Shown: positions 7,724 to 18,121, counted from the first letter of the stretch. The stretch is DNA of 64,000 nt from Vibrio sp. 10N.286.49.B3 (GCF_002873395.1 NZ_MCUV01000003.1:1371-65370); one strand, 5' to 3'. Numbers and translations: made by a program. The notes: a model not told the origin generated them from the letters alone.

Positions 7724-10700
7724 TTAATTAACCTGATAAGTATCCCCTTTCCTTGTTATATGATTCTCCGATTCAACGGTTTGTAAGATACCCTCTACGC
7801 GTACTTTCATTGCCTGACTCGTGACGGAAAAACCAAGCACTTCGGTAATTGTCTTAATTAAATCATCATGCGATATCGAATAGGTATCATGCACAGTATC
7901 AATCGCAGCTTTAGCTATCTCACTGTCATCGATAAAGTCAAACCGTCGCTCGTTAGCGGGTAGATTAGATCTATTACGAACAATAACTTCCGGTTGGATC
8001 CTTGATATAACAAAATCCCTCTCGAACTCAACTTTACCTTTGCTCTGAAGCAGGGTAATTGCCTCTTGAATAGCACGGTTAATTCGCGCACCAGTACGTG
8101 ATGCCCCCACCGCAGCCAAGAGGCGAATGGTTAACTGCCTAATATGGATTGGTGATTCCACGTCAATAACTTTATCAATATCGGTAGCTAACGCTTGCGT
8201 CGTTAAATCTGGAATCGTTATACCTTCATGTAAGCGCAATTGGCTTAATGCACAGGTTTGGTATTCCACCACAGAGCTTTGATGATCGACTTCAACTCGC
8301 TCTATTTTAGCTTTTGCTTTCACTTGAGGCTTTGGCTCTGAAACAGGCTTAGCATCATAGGCGGTATAATATGCAATGGTTTCTTTTATCGCATCATCAA
8401 GGCGCTCTGTCTCTTTATGTCGATTACGAAACCAATCGGTACTCCAAATACGATGAAAGCGCCACCCAAGCCCTTCTAAAACACTTTGACGAATACGATC
8501 TCTATCTCGAGCACTTTTCGAACTATGATAAGTGGCACCATCACACTCAACCGCTAAGATATAACGACCCGGTTTGCTTGGGTCTCTTACCGCTATATCA
8601 ATATAAAAACCCGCACTACCGACTTGCGGTTGAACCTGATAACCTAAACCACGAATGACCGAGATCACTTCTTCTTCAAACGGAGAGTCCGGACCTTTTC
8701 CTGTCTCTTCCTGTCGGACAAGATCGCCCGTTTGTGCAAAATGGAGAAAGTTTTTCAGTGAACGCACCCCAAAAGGTGATGCATCGGTTGTTGGCATTTC
8801 ATCGGCTTTAAAGTTACTAAAAACCTCCATGCACATTCTGGCACGAGAAATAAGTACGTTGAGTCGACGTTCTCCCCCATCACTATTGAGTGGACCAAAA
8901 CTCATCGGTAATCGACCTTCTGGTGTTTTCCCGTAGCCAATACTAATAAAGATAGTATCGCGCTCATCACCTTGAACGTTTTCTAAGTTCTTCACAAAGA
9001 AATCTTCCCCTTCGGCATGCTCTGCAAAAAAGTGCTCAAGTTGTGGGTTATCTCTTCTTAAACGTTCAACTTCAAGTAAAATCGCATCTCGTTGAGCAGT
9101 ACTGAACGCAACAACGCCTAGCGTATGGGTAGTATTTGTCGTCGCATGATGCATAACCGCTTGGGCAACGGCAGTCGCTTCACCGACATTGCTTCTTGAA
9201 CCACCACGATCATAAGTCGTTGTCGGTAAATAGTTAAAGCAAAGTCCCTTAGCATGTGGATTGATGCCCGAAGAAGGAAAAATCATCAGTTTATTATCGT
9301 AAAATTCTTGATTCGATACTGCTATCAAGGATTCATGTCGACTACGATAGTGCCATTTCAACATACGCTCTGGTGTACCGGATGCTAAAAACAGACCTAA
9401 TATACTCTCCATGTCTGCCGTTATGCTTTCTTGTGCATCATCGTCATCAGCAACAAATTGTTTGCCAAAAAAGTTAGTCGGTGGCATTTGCTTAGTATCA
9501 CCAACCACTATCACCTGTTTACCACGAAGAATGGCACCTAGAGCATCTGCCACTTTGACCTGTGAAGCTTCATCAAAAATAACCAAGTCAAAATCCACCA
9601 CGCCTGGCTCTAGGTACGTCGCAATTGACATTGGGCTCATCATGAAAACCGGCTTAATTTGCTGCGCTGCCCGACCTGCAACATTTAATAAGCGTCTTAT
9701 CGGCATCTGACGGCGTTTTTTATTAAATTCACGCCTCAGTGTTTCCACCTCACCTCGAGCTGCTGGATTTGGTAAATTATCGAATAATTGTTTAACGATG
9801 GTTTCTTGGGTGAAGCTAAATAATTGACCATCAATAGCAGTAAATCGCTCTATCTGTTTCTCATGTTCCACACGATCAAAATAGCGAATATTATCTTTAG
9901 CTTGATACTGCTCATTCACTAAATAATTAAAGAAACGATACTTAAATCCGTCACGCAAAATATCAGGATCATGCTGCCACGAAAATGCTAACTCTGACCA
10001 CTTAGGCAAGCCAATCTCATTAATCTGCGACGATAGACGGTTAAAGCGAGTTAATGGATAAACATGCTGGATAGCGTCGTTCAAATTGTCGATTTCATCG
10101 AGTGCCAGATCATCAACTCTATTTTGAAACTGTTCTACATCTAGCGCTAATAATGCTGATATATCATTGAGCAGTTGGTACTTTTCTGCCTGCTTTTGTT
10201 CTATGGAATGTAGACTCTCTTTTATAAAAGCAATGGATAGTGTTGGCTCGATATAGCGCTCTAATTCTTTATCAAACTTACTCGATTTTAGTGAGCTATA
10301 GCATTGATTTATCCATTCTAGTGGGGCAAATATTGCCTTCCAATCGGTATTATCATGGTTAAAGTTATGACCTATGATCTGGATGAGCAACTGAGCAGAA
10401 TCGATAAACCTTTTCTGGGTCGATTGATAAGCGATAACCGCATCGATTTGCCCGATCCAATCATTGACTGAGCCGGTTAATCCATTTCGACACATACCTG
10501 CCAAGCGCTTTTTCGACTGGCGATAATCACTTGATAAAAATCGCCACCATTTCTGACCACTATTTATTAAGATGCCGCGAATTGACAACCAATCATAATC
10601 AAGCCCTGCATCCATAAAGTGCTGTGACAACGTCGCTTTTTGTTCTTGTAGTGCGATACCTTGTTGTGCAAAATCAAGAATATGGCTGCCTTGATGCTCC

Positions 10701-12427
10701 CACACCTCTTTATCTAAACCAATATTGCTAAAATCAGGTCTATCGGCAATGAACTTCAGCGCTTTCAAAGCATCAATACAATCAATATAACGAATTAACT
10801 GAGTTTCACAGCCAACTTGTTTGTGTAATTGTATAACCTGTGCTGCTATATCTTGTTGAACGAATACAAGCTGTTCGATCATTTTTCTAGCTTGCTGATC
10901 AAAACTTGGAGCGTAATCCTGTAACGTCGTAGAAGAGAATATATTGTCACTTGGCGCTTTATGTTCATCGAGATAATCAACCAGCTCAGACACTTTTGCC
11001 AATGCCGCAGTGTAGTACTGTTGACTCCAGGTTGATAAATAAAAATCTGTTTTGGGGAATGACTCAAGTTCAACATCACTATTGGCAATAATTTGTTCAA
11101 GCTGTAATGAATAGCCAAGCGCCGTATGATAGCTAAAACCTGTGTTCTCTATGGGCTCATTTACCGTCGCGCAGTAGTCATCCAACCTATTACGTAATGA
11201 TACCAAGCGCTTAATGTCTTCACTGCGCGCGGGTGATACTGGCGCATGCTGCAACAAACTGCTTTCTAAAGAAGATAGTACGGCTTTTTTGTTGGCTTTA
11301 TGCGAGTGCAATTCAAGAACTGAGTCACCAATATTGCAGTTATCTAATCGACGTTTTACCACATCGAGTGCTGCCATTTTCTCAGCAACGAACAAGATTT
11401 TCTTATTATCAGCCAATGCTTGCGAGATGATATTGGTAATGGTCTGCGATTTACCCGTACCTGGAGGACCTTGGATGACTAGATTAGCCCCTGTTCTAGC
11501 TGCTAATACCGCTTCGGTTTGACTAGAATCCGAATCAAGTACAAGGTGAACTTGCTCGGCTTTATTAACATCCATAGGTGAAGAATCAAGTAATTTGGCA
11601 TCCCCCTCAAAACCATCAGTAAATAACTTTTTAACTAAGCTATTTTGAAAAGGTTTCTGACCCTCTGGCCACGCTTCGTTAGATAAGTCCTGATACATTT
11701 GAAACTTACCAAATGAAAAGAAGCTAAGTGCGATCTTATCTTGCTCTACCGTCCACTGTTTCTCTGCTGAGATCGCTTGCGTGACCTTTGAGAAATAGCT
11801 AACAATATCGTAGCCATTTTCTGTCTCGTCAAGCTCTGGTAATACGATATCAAATTCCATTTTTAACTTTGCAGCCAAAGTTAAGTTGGTGCCTAATTCC
11901 GCTTGCGTATAACGAACTTTATAAGAATCTCCTGCACCTGCACGATAAATTTCCACAGGGATCAGTATCAGTGGTGCATAGCGAGGTCTGTCGGAATTAA
12001 TATCCTCATACCACTTTAAAAAACCCGTGGCTAAATACAGTAAATCAACACCTTGCTCTTGAACAAAGGTTACCGCTTCAGAGCTTAGTTTTAGCAAGCG
12101 AGTATCGAGCGTCTTTTTAAACAATGAGGTCTGCATTGCGTTATCATTATGTCGCTTATGACCGCTTTCCTCTTCTAGATACTCTGTAAGTTCCTCAAGT
12201 GATACAGAGCGATCAGATTCATTTTCAAGCGCACTAGGGGCGGCAAGAAAAGACATCGTTCGCGACTGCTCAACCAATAAGTCGAATACTTGTTCACTCT
12301 TCTCATCGACAATATCTAGAATTTTGGCTCCACGATTAGGCAAACTCAATAAAGTATTACCGCGCAGTCCCATATCTAAGAGCTCTTGACGACTGTTATC
12401 AAAAAGTGGTTTCAGGTTTGAGTTCAT
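7724..12427 (-). CDS. DUF4011 / superfamily 1 helicase / DUF559-like nuclease / DUF3320 protein
   Basis: A 1567-residue multidomain protein, the largest in the window. The N-terminal region (1-300) is the DUF4011 type, with RGNTLLSL and RYAPLILIPVEI. The helicase core has Walker A GPPGTGKSQT near 319, motif II VIFDEASQ near 949, and a motif VI-like LNVLISRARMCMEVF near 1190; about 500 helical residues separate motifs I and II. A PD-(D/E)XK/Vsr-like nuclease domain lies near 1240-1330, with IDIAV, VECDGATYHSSKSARDRDR and FHRIWSTDWF. A DUF3320-type domain follows near 1390-1450. Proteins of this layout are reported as stand-alone phage-defence or DNA-processing factors (Hhe-like). A DUF2726 gene lies 64 bases upstream on the same strand. 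Helicase and nuclease activity are inferred from intact motifs. Confidence 0.85.
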   Translation of the reverse strand: MNSNLKPLFDNSRQELLDMGLRGNTLLSLPNRGAKILDIVDEKSEQVFDLLVEQSRTMSFLAAPSALENESDRSVSLEELTEYLEEESGHKRHNDNAMQTSLFKKTLDTRLLKLSSEAVTFVQEQGVDLLYLATGFLKWYEDINSDRPRYAPLILIPVEIYRAGAGDSYKVRYTQAELGTNLTLAAKLKMEFDIVLPELDETENGYDIVSYFSKVTQAISAEKQWTVEQDKIALSFFSFGKFQMYQDLSNEAWPEGQKPFQNSLVKKLFTDGFEGDAKLLDSSPMDVNKAEQVHLVLDSDSSQTEAVLAARTGANLVIQGPPGTGKSQTITNIISQALADNKKILFVAEKMAALDVVKRRLDNCNIGDSVLELHSHKANKKAVLSSLESSLLQHAPVSPARSEDIKRLVSLRNRLDDYCATVNEPIENTGFSYHTALGYSLQLEQIIANSDVELESFPKTDFYLSTWSQQYYTAALAKVSELVDYLDEHKAPSDNIFSSTTLQDYAPSFDQQARKMIEQLVFVQQDIAAQVIQLHKQVGCETQLIRYIDCIDALKALKFIADRPDFSNIGLDKEVWEHQGSHILDFAQQGIALQEQKATLSQHFMDAGLDYDWLSIRGILINSGQKWWRFLSSDYRQSKKRLAGMCRNGLTGSVNDWIGQIDAVIAYQSTQKRFIDSAQLLIQIIGHNFNHDNTDWKAIFAPLEWINQCYSSLKSSKFDKELERYIEPTLSIAFIKESLHSIEQKQAEKYQLLNDISALLALDVEQFQNRVDDLALDEIDNLNDAIQHVYPLTRFNRLSSQINEIGLPKWSELAFSWQHDPDILRDGFKYRFFNYLVNEQYQAKDNIRYFDRVEHEKQIERFTAIDGQLFSFTQETIVKQLFDNLPNPAARGEVETLRREFNKKRRQMPIRRLLNVAGRAAQQIKPVFMMSPMSIATYLEPGVVDFDLVIFDEASQVKVADALGAILRGKQVIVVGDTKQMPPTNFFGKQFVADDDDAQESITADMESILGLFLASGTPERMLKWHYRSRHESLIAVSNQEFYDNKLMIFPSSGINPHAKGLCFNYLPTTTYDRGGSRSNVGEATAVAQAVMHHATTNTTHTLGVVAFSTAQRDAILLEVERLRRDNPQLEHFFAEHAEGEDFFVKNLENVQGDERDTIFISIGYGKTPEGRLPMSFGPLNSDGGERRLNVLISRARMCMEVFSNFKADEMPTTDASPFGVRSLKNFLHFAQTGDLVRQEETGKGPDSPFEEEVISVIRGLGYQVQPQVGSAGFYIDIAVRDPSKPGRYILAVECDGATYHSSKSARDRDRIRQSVLEGLGWRFHRIWSTDWFRNRHKETERLDDAIKETIAYYTAYDAKPVSEPKPQVKAKAKIERVEVDHQSSVVEYQTCALSQLRLHEGITIPDLTTQALATDIDKVIDVESPIHIRQLTIRLLAAVGASRTGARINRAIQEAITLLQSKGKVEFERDFVISRIQPEVIVRNRSNLPANERRFDFIDDSEIAKAAIDTVHDTYSISHDDLIKTITEVLGFSVTSQAMKVRVEGILQTVESENHITRKGDTYQVN

Positions 12428-12491
12428 ATCTTTAAAGCCTAACGTTGATACCTGTTGGAATAATAAGTGGATGTAACAAACAGCCTATCCG

Positions 12492-13151
12492 TTAACTATC
12501 GCTATCAAAAACGACATTGTAATTTTCTGTATAAGTGCAATTAGGCTGGCGGCTGCAAGTAAAGAATCGGCGACCTTTAAACTCACCTTGATTAGCGATC
12601 CTAATTATCATAGGGCTATGACATTTCTTACAAAATCGGATCTCTTTTTCAGGCTCAATCAGATCAATATGTGCAGCCAATAAGCGTCGGAGGCGACTCA
12701 CTTGATAGCTGTGTTTAACCGATGCACCAATGAGCGGAATATTGGCTGATTTACACACATGTATGAGTAGCTTTTCACGTTCTACTTTGCCTTTATTTAA
12801 CGCATGCCCATTATCTAATTCAATAATGACGCGCACTTCCATTGTTCGTGGGTCGCACACCACAAAATCAAAAAAGCTACGTGAGATTTTATTTGTCGCT
12901 ATAAATAAGTCTTTTTTTCTCTTTGTTTTTACAGGAACAAGCACTGAAGACATATTCACTTTCGGGCAAACGACGGCATACTGCCCGACCGCTTCTTTTA
13001 AAGCATTGTAAAAAGCCGTTTCACTATTGGTTAATACTGCCACTTTTTTCTTATAGTGATAGGTTTGTGTTTCGTCAGATTTCAGCAAGTATTTTTGGAT
13101 CACAAAAAAGAACACGACTAATGCCGCTAAAACGATAAATATATTGGTCAT
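12492..13151 (-). CDS. DUF2726 nuclease-like protein with C-terminal zinc ribbon
   Basis: A 219-residue protein. It has a membrane anchor (IFIVLAALVVFFFVIQKYLL, residues about 4-24), then a DUF2726 domain (about 45-165) with FDFVVCDPRTMEVRVIIELD and a later LIHVCKSANIPLIG block, the restriction-endonuclease-like fold. The C-terminus is a topoisomerase-type zinc ribbon with CKKCHSPM and FFTCSRQPNC. Its stop is 64 bases before the DUF4011 helicase gene on the same strand, so the two are probably co-transcribed and may act together on DNA. Such proteins also occur alone, so the partnership is inference. Confidence 0.75.
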   Translation of the reverse strand: MTNIFIVLAALVVFFFVIQKYLLKSDETQTYHYKKKVAVLTNSETAFYNALKEAVGQYAVVCPKVNMSSVLVPVKTKRKKDLFIATNKISRSFFDFVVCDPRTMEVRVIIELDNGHALNKGKVEREKLLIHVCKSANIPLIGASVKHSYQVSRLRRLLAAHIDLIEPEKEIRFCKKCHSPMIIRIANQGEFKGRRFFTCSRQPNCTYTENYNVVFDSDS

Positions 13152-13343
13152 ATAAAGATATAAACTTCATGATAAAAAACAAAAAGAACTTTAAGCGTAT
13201 GAGGTTACGTTAATAGACGCAAGTACTAAACCACGATAGCCGTCACTTCTCAGCCATTAGCTCTAACTCACTCTCCATTTTTCAGCACTAAACAGAAAAA
13301 ACATTTACGTATAAAAAAGCGTCATACTGTCAGTTTTATTGAT

Positions 13344-13371
13344 TTGACGCAGGCATTTGTCATACTAATTA
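13344..13371 (+). promoter_or_regulatory. Putative sigma70 promoter for the M20 peptidase
   Basis: TTGACG (13344-13349) and TAATTA (13366-13371) are separated by 16 bases, within about 90 bases of the peptidase start. The rest of the 311-base gap 13152-13462 shows no gene or strong hairpin. Confidence 0.4.
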
Positions 13372-13462
13372 TGTGTAGAGTGACCTCACTGTTCCAAAAT
13401 ATGAGTGTCAGTGTTCACTTTTAGTGACCGTAAGAAGACCTCAATAACGATGAGACTGCATA

Positions 13463-14569
13463 ATGATAAATGTAAATACCGATCGTTTAGTTGAAAACTT
13501 TATTCAACTAGTAAAAATCGATAGCGAATCTGGCGATGAAAAACTGATCGCTGAAGCATTAGCTGAGCAACTAGGCGCGCTTGGTTTTGAAGTTCACAAG
13601 CTTCCTGTACCTTCTGACCTATCAAATGGTTTTAATGTTTATGCTCGTTTACCTGGCAAAATTGATGACAGCATCGTCTTAAGCTGCCACATGGATACTG
13701 TAACGCCAGGTATTGGTATTGAACCAATCATTGAAGATGGCATCATTCGCTCTAAAGGCGACACAATCTTAGGCGGCGATGATAAATCTGGTATTGCTGC
13801 TATTTTAGAAGCGGTTCGCTGTATTCAAGCTGAAAACCTAGATCATAAAACCATCGAAATTGCTTTCACTGTTTTTGAAGAAGGTGGTCTATTTGGTTCA
13901 GAGTACTTTGACATGTCAATGGTACAATCTGATCGCGCGATCGTATTAGATAGCGGCGGTCCAATGGGCACTATCATCAACGTTGCACCTGGTCAGCAAA
14001 AAATTGTTGTGGATATCAAAGGTCGCCCTGCACATGCTGGTCTAGCACCAGAAGAAGGCATCAGTGCTATCATGGTTGCTTCTGATGCGATTTCACAAAT
14101 GAACTTACTGCGCATTGATGAAGAAACAACAGCAAACATTGGTATTGTTGAAGGTGGTCAGGCGACAAACATCGTAATGCCTGAGCTAAAAATCGTTGCT
14201 GAAGCTCGTTCTTTAAATGATGACAAACTATCTGCTCAAGTTGAGCATATGGTATCAACATTTAAAGCTTCTGCTGCTAAGTTTGGCGCTGAGATTGAAA
14301 TTGAATCTAGCCGTTCATACGATGCTTTTGTTATTGCAGAAGATCATCAGCACATCGTTGATGTTAAAGCTGCATTCGAAGCAAATGGTATCACACCAAA
14401 TACACAGGCAACGGGTGGCGGTAGCGACGCGAATAACTTCAATGCAAAAGGTCTAGTAACTTTAAACCTTTCTACAGGTATGGCTAAAGTACATACGACT
14501 GAAGAGTACATTGCTATTGACGATATGGTTAAAATCACTGAGTTTTTGACAACTTACCTAACTAAATAA
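13463..14569 (+). CDS. M20 family (tripeptidase T-like) metallopeptidase
   Basis: A 368-residue cytosolic di-zinc aminopeptidase of the M20 family, PepT-like subgroup. Metal and catalytic motifs are intact: SCHMDTV (metal histidine and catalytic aspartate), GGDDKSG (bridging aspartate), FEEGGLFGS (catalytic and metal glutamates), LDSGGPMG, and a late histidine in MAKVHTTEEY. The lid or dimerisation domain covers about residues 175-285 and includes the conserved RPAHAG. It is shorter than PepT of enterics (about 408 residues). The gene stands alone and ends in a strong terminator. Confidence 0.85.
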   Translation: MINVNTDRLVENFIQLVKIDSESGDEKLIAEALAEQLGALGFEVHKLPVPSDLSNGFNVYARLPGKIDDSIVLSCHMDTVTPGIGIEPIIEDGIIRSKGDTILGGDDKSGIAAILEAVRCIQAENLDHKTIEIAFTVFEEGGLFGSEYFDMSMVQSDRAIVLDSGGPMGTIINVAPGQQKIVVDIKGRPAHAGLAPEEGISAIMVASDAISQMNLLRIDEETTANIGIVEGGQATNIVMPELKIVAEARSLNDDKLSAQVEHMVSTFKASAAKFGAEIEIESSRSYDAFVIAEDHQHIVDVKAAFEANGITPNTQATGGGSDANNFNAKGLVTLNLSTGMAKVHTTEEYIAIDDMVKITEFLTTYLTK

Positions 14570-14601
14570 TTCGTTAAGTAAGCAAAATTTCAGCTGATAT
14601 G

Positions 14602-14647
14602 AAAGCCCCTAGCTCATCTCTATAATAGGAGAATGGTTAGGGGCTTT
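14602..14647 (+). terminator. Rho-independent terminator after the M20 peptidase
   Basis: AAAGCCCCTA pairs with TAGGGGCTTT across a loop of about 26 bases, followed by ATTGTT. The A-rich left side could also serve the convergent kinase gene. Confidence 0.75.
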
Positions 14648-14695
14648 ATTGTTAGAGCCTCTCAATTTGATACGATTATTGACTCACTCGTGTTT

Positions 14696-15079
14696 CTATT
14701 CTTGCCAGTTACGTGCCATTTTTGCCAGTGTCTTCGGCTCAATATCATGAATAGTGCCATAGTTCTCGCGACACACTTTAATCTCTAACTGAGCTTTATG
14801 TTTTTTGGCAATATGGCGATACGCTTTCATTTCCCAATGCTGAATAAATGTATTACTAACAATGACATTTTTCCCAACAGACAAATAATAAGCGCTTTGT
14901 GTTTGACACCATTGATGAGCTTGAGGCAATTGCAACGCATCAAAGCAATATTCACCTTGTTTATTTACAAAATACATATCCGCTTCTAAATGCACACTGT
15001 CACTATCGCATAAACTCTTTGCAAGCGTTGACTTACCCGAACCAGGTAAACCACGAATTAAGGTTAACACTAAGGCCAT
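14696..15079 (-). CDS. Small P-loop kinase-like ATP-binding protein (AAA_33)
   Basis: A 127-residue protein with a Walker A motif GLPGSGKST at residues about 10-18, then LEADMYF and a C-terminal IKVCRENYGTIHDI. This is the layout of small AAA_33 / zeta-toxin-like kinases, also found in NEDD4-binding protein 2. The substrate cannot be told. At 127 residues it is a minimal single domain and looks complete. The gene is monocistronic and convergent with the M20 peptidase. Confidence 0.75.
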   Translation of the reverse strand: MALVLTLIRGLPGSGKSTLAKSLCDSDSVHLEADMYFVNKQGEYCFDALQLPQAHQWCQTQSAYYLSVGKNVIVSNTFIQHWEMKAYRHIAKKHKAQLEIKVCRENYGTIHDIEPKTLAKMARNWQE

Positions 15080-15153
15080 TCTTCTCTCAATTTATGTGTT
15101 TTAACTTCTATAGCATAATTTAAAAACAAAAGTGTAGAAAGAAGAGATTATCA

Positions 15154-16884
15154 TTAAGCAATATGAGGTGCTGATTTCTTTTCCGTTATTTGATAGTTAG
15201 ATTCTATGTGATATTCCTGCATCTCTTTAGGAGAATAGAGTTCCTTACATATGTGATAACTATCTTGTGCAAGATCACGCACATTACGCCGGTGGTAATC
15301 TGTCGGCCAAGATATGGTCAAGTACTTTAATATTGTCATATTGTTTTCACGAATATAATTATTTATTTCTTTTATTTCTAATAACACATCCAATACTTTG
15401 GTAGCATCACTATTATTTACCGCCACTTGAATATCATCGTACTTATTATTAATAATATTGATTTTATTTTGATGCGTTGAATTTAAAGCATTAACCATTT
15501 CTAATTGAGATTTTAATAACATCGGACTAATCTCTTTATCTTCATTTTTCATTAAATCCTTAGAAGTTGAGACACTGTCATTAAACTCTTTATTAAATGA
15601 CAATAATGAAAGTAGATAGTTATAGTGGTAATTATTATAAAACCCCTCAACTAAATTATTACAATAAAGGTGTTTTAAAATAGTTACCGCTTCGGATAAT
15701 CGACCGCCAATAATAGAAAAATGACAGGCTAATAGCTCTTTATCTATACTATAATCATTAAGTTGCGCTTCTATACCTAACGCACCCTCTCCTACAACCA
15801 ACTTTTTCTGATTGAGTAGCGATAGATTGCGAAACTCATTAAGTGCTTCTTGCTTTAATTTTTCTGGACTTTCGAAGATGGAGTCATCATTTGAATGTGC
15901 GTTATAACTATCGATTGAATCATATATAAAAAGAATACATCGTATATAATTATACCTGCTTTCTAAACTATCACGATAAGTATCGATATTTAATTCATAA
16001 TAGACCATGAATCTAGATGCTGCATTACGGAAGTCAGCCTGAGATAAACACAAGTTTGCAATAACTAACTCTCGCTCTGGATTGCCTGGTGCAAGCTCTG
16101 AAAGAAGAGTAAAGTGCTTAATTGCACTCGGCACATTATCATTAAAAATATCGTACTTCGCATTTAATGATAAGCCAATTAATGAGTTTGGTGCTTTATC
16201 TAACATTTTACTCACTATAGATTCAGCTCTAGAAAGTTCTCCTAATTCAATTAATGAATCCGCTAAACCTGCATTTGCCCACTCTACGTCTTTAACCGCT
16301 ATAATTGAATCATATAAGTCTTTAGCTGCATTAAACATATTAAGTAAAGAGTAAAATTCACCTTGAAACTTTTGAATAAGCCCATGGTACTGTGGGTATT
16401 TAAGCATCAATTCATCACAGACTTCTAAGCCTTGTTGATAATTTTTATTCTTTTTTGCTTGGTAAAGTTGATAAAGTGCTTTTTTACGCTTCAATGCCCG
16501 ATTAACCTTCTGAGTAAAAAATTGCGTATTAAATGGTTTCAGCAAATACTCATCTGGTGATAATTCGATTATTGAACGAACAATTTTACATGAAGACTCC
16601 CCGGTAATCATAACAAAAACACTCTGTGGATTGATTAATTGATAGTGTCTGAGTTCTTCAAATACCTGCTTACCATTTAAACGAGTGCAAAAATTATAAT
16701 CACATACCACGACATCAAATTTTATCTTTCGACAATGCCAAATCGCTGCCTTTGGGTCTTTTGCATGGAAGATATTCTTATCACTGAAGCCCGTCGTCAG
16801 CAGCATGCGTCTTATGTTAGAAAGAATAATCGGTGAGTCATCCACGATCAAAGCTGACATTTTTTCGTTTTCTGCTACCAACAT
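15154..16884 (-). CDS. Response regulator with TPR-rich output region (VieB-like)
   Basis: A 576-residue protein. The ATG at 16884 follows AAGGAAGAGG and gives MLVAENEKMSALIVDDSP; an upstream in-frame ATG (16923) lacks such a site. The receiver domain (about 9-130) is intact: an acidic pair in IVDDSP, phospho-acceptor aspartate in VVVCDYNF, MITGES, and the lysine in LLKPF. The rest (about 140-570) is helical with TPR-like repeats and has no DNA-binding or enzymatic domain. This resembles VieB of Vibrio cholerae, which works through protein-protein contact. No histidine kinase is adjacent, so the input is unknown. Confidence 0.8.
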   Translation of the reverse strand: MLVAENEKMSALIVDDSPIILSNIRRMLLTTGFSDKNIFHAKDPKAAIWHCRKIKFDVVVCDYNFCTRLNGKQVFEELRHYQLINPQSVFVMITGESSCKIVRSIIELSPDEYLLKPFNTQFFTQKVNRALKRKKALYQLYQAKKNKNYQQGLEVCDELMLKYPQYHGLIQKFQGEFYSLLNMFNAAKDLYDSIIAVKDVEWANAGLADSLIELGELSRAESIVSKMLDKAPNSLIGLSLNAKYDIFNDNVPSAIKHFTLLSELAPGNPERELVIANLCLSQADFRNAASRFMVYYELNIDTYRDSLESRYNYIRCILFIYDSIDSYNAHSNDDSIFESPEKLKQEALNEFRNLSLLNQKKLVVGEGALGIEAQLNDYSIDKELLACHFSIIGGRLSEAVTILKHLYCNNLVEGFYNNYHYNYLLSLLSFNKEFNDSVSTSKDLMKNEDKEISPMLLKSQLEMVNALNSTHQNKINIINNKYDDIQVAVNNSDATKVLDVLLEIKEINNYIRENNMTILKYLTISWPTDYHRRNVRDLAQDSYHICKELYSPKEMQEYHIESNYQITEKKSAPHIA

Positions 16885-17141
16885 AACCTCTTCCTTGAAA
16901 TTACCACCACCCAATATGCACAATAAAGCATATCATGTTACACCACCATTCCATTAACACTTTTTACATTTAACTTCATTAATCAATCACACTAATTGTA
17001 AGTATTATCATTTTTAAGACAGTATTGAGAATGAAAATGAATTGATATTGCTAATCTCGCCTAGAAAACCGATATCTAATCGGATTTTTACATGTTAAGT
17101 TCATATTCTTTATCGACAAATAATATCTTTTACGTTAACTT

Positions 17142-17167
17142 TGGATGTATAGACGTCTATAAAGCTT
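17142..17167 (+). promoter_or_regulatory. MetJ operator (Met box) upstream of metA
   Basis: AGACGTCT at 17152-17159 is a perfect Met box, flanked by weaker octamers (GGATGTAT, five of eight, and ATAAAGCT, four of eight) in the tandem arrangement MetJ dimers bind. It ends 20 bases before the metA start, so MetJ with S-adenosylmethionine should repress metA. Confidence 0.7.
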
Positions 17168-17179
17168 AGGGAGAAAGCT

Positions 17180-18121
17180 GTGCCGATTCGTATTCCAGAT
17201 CAATTACCTGCTTCTGATATTCTGCGCGAAGAGAATATTTTCATCATGCCTGAGTCACGAGCATCGACTCAAGAGATCCGTCCATTACGTGTTCTGATCT
17301 TAAACCTGATGCCTAAGAAAATTGAAACGGAAACCCAATTTCTACGTTTACTGTCAAATAGCCCGCTACAAGTTGATGTCGAGTTACTTAGAATTGATAA
17401 CCGTCCAAGTAAAAATACGCCTACAGAGCATCTAAATAACTTTTATCGTCAATTTGAGATGGTACAGGATCGTAACTTTGATGGCCTAATCATCACTGGC
17501 GCACCACTTGGATTAGTTCAGTTTGAAGATGTACTTTATTGGGAGCATTTAGAGCGCATTATGAACTGGGCAAAAGAGCATGTGACTTCAACTCTATTCA
17601 TCTGTTGGGCAGCACAAGCTGGCTTAAAGTTACTTTATGATTTGCCAAAACGAACCAGAAAAGAAAAACTCTCCGGTGTCTATCGTCATGACATCCATCA
17701 GCCATATCACCCACTGCTACGCGGCTTTGATGACAGCTTTTTAGCGCCCCAGTCACGCTATGCTGATTTCTCACCAGAGTACTTAGCTGAGAGCACCGAT
17801 TTAGATATCTTAGCGACATCAGAAACAGCAGGCGTATACCTTGCAGCCACGAAGGATAAACGTAATGTCTTTGTCACTGGTCACCCAGAGTATGATGCTT
17901 TCACTCTACATAATGAATACATCAGAGATCTCGGAGAAGGTATGGATCCGGTGATCCCAATTAACTATTACCCAAATAATAACCCTGACAATAAGCCTAT
18001 TGCGAGCTGGCGCAGTCATGGTCACCTATTATTTGCTAATTGGCTCAACTACTGCGTATACCAACAAACGCCTTATGATCTTGAGCACTTTAGCGAAGAG
18101 CACTTTACAAAAGATGACTAA
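17180..18121 (+). CDS. metA: Homoserine O-succinyltransferase
   Basis: A 313-residue cytosolic enzyme that acylates homoserine, the first committed step of methionine synthesis. It starts with GTG after AGGGAG and reads [19 protein letters not shown], the standard MetA N-terminus. Catalytic features are present: [12 protein letters not shown] with the nucleophilic cysteine (near 142), [12 protein letters not shown] with the catalytic histidine (near 235) and glutamate, and [15 protein letters not shown]. The length matches the family (about 309). Succinyl- rather than acetyl-CoA use is assumed from relatives. A Met box lies just upstream. Confidence 0.93.
   Translation: MPIRIPDQLPASDILREENIFIMPESRASTQEIRPLRVLILNLMPKKIETETQFLRLLSNSPLQVDVELLRIDNRPSKNTPTEHLNNFYRQFEMVQDRNFDGLIITGAPLGLVQFEDVLYWEHLERIMNWAKEHVTSTLFICWAAQAGLKLLYDLPKRTRKEKLSGVYRHDIHQPYHPLLRGFDDSFLAPQSRYADFSPEYLAESTDLDILATSETAGVYLAATKDKRNVFVTGHPEYDAFTLHNEYIRDLGEGMDPVIPINYYPNNNPDNKPIASWRSHGHLLFANWLNYCVYQQTPYDLEHFSEEHFTKDD

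Noticed and set aside
8371-8936. Plus-strand open frames within the DUF4011 helicase gene
   Set aside because: They lie fully opposite a well-supported coding frame with helicase and nuclease motifs and have no ribosome-binding site or known domain.
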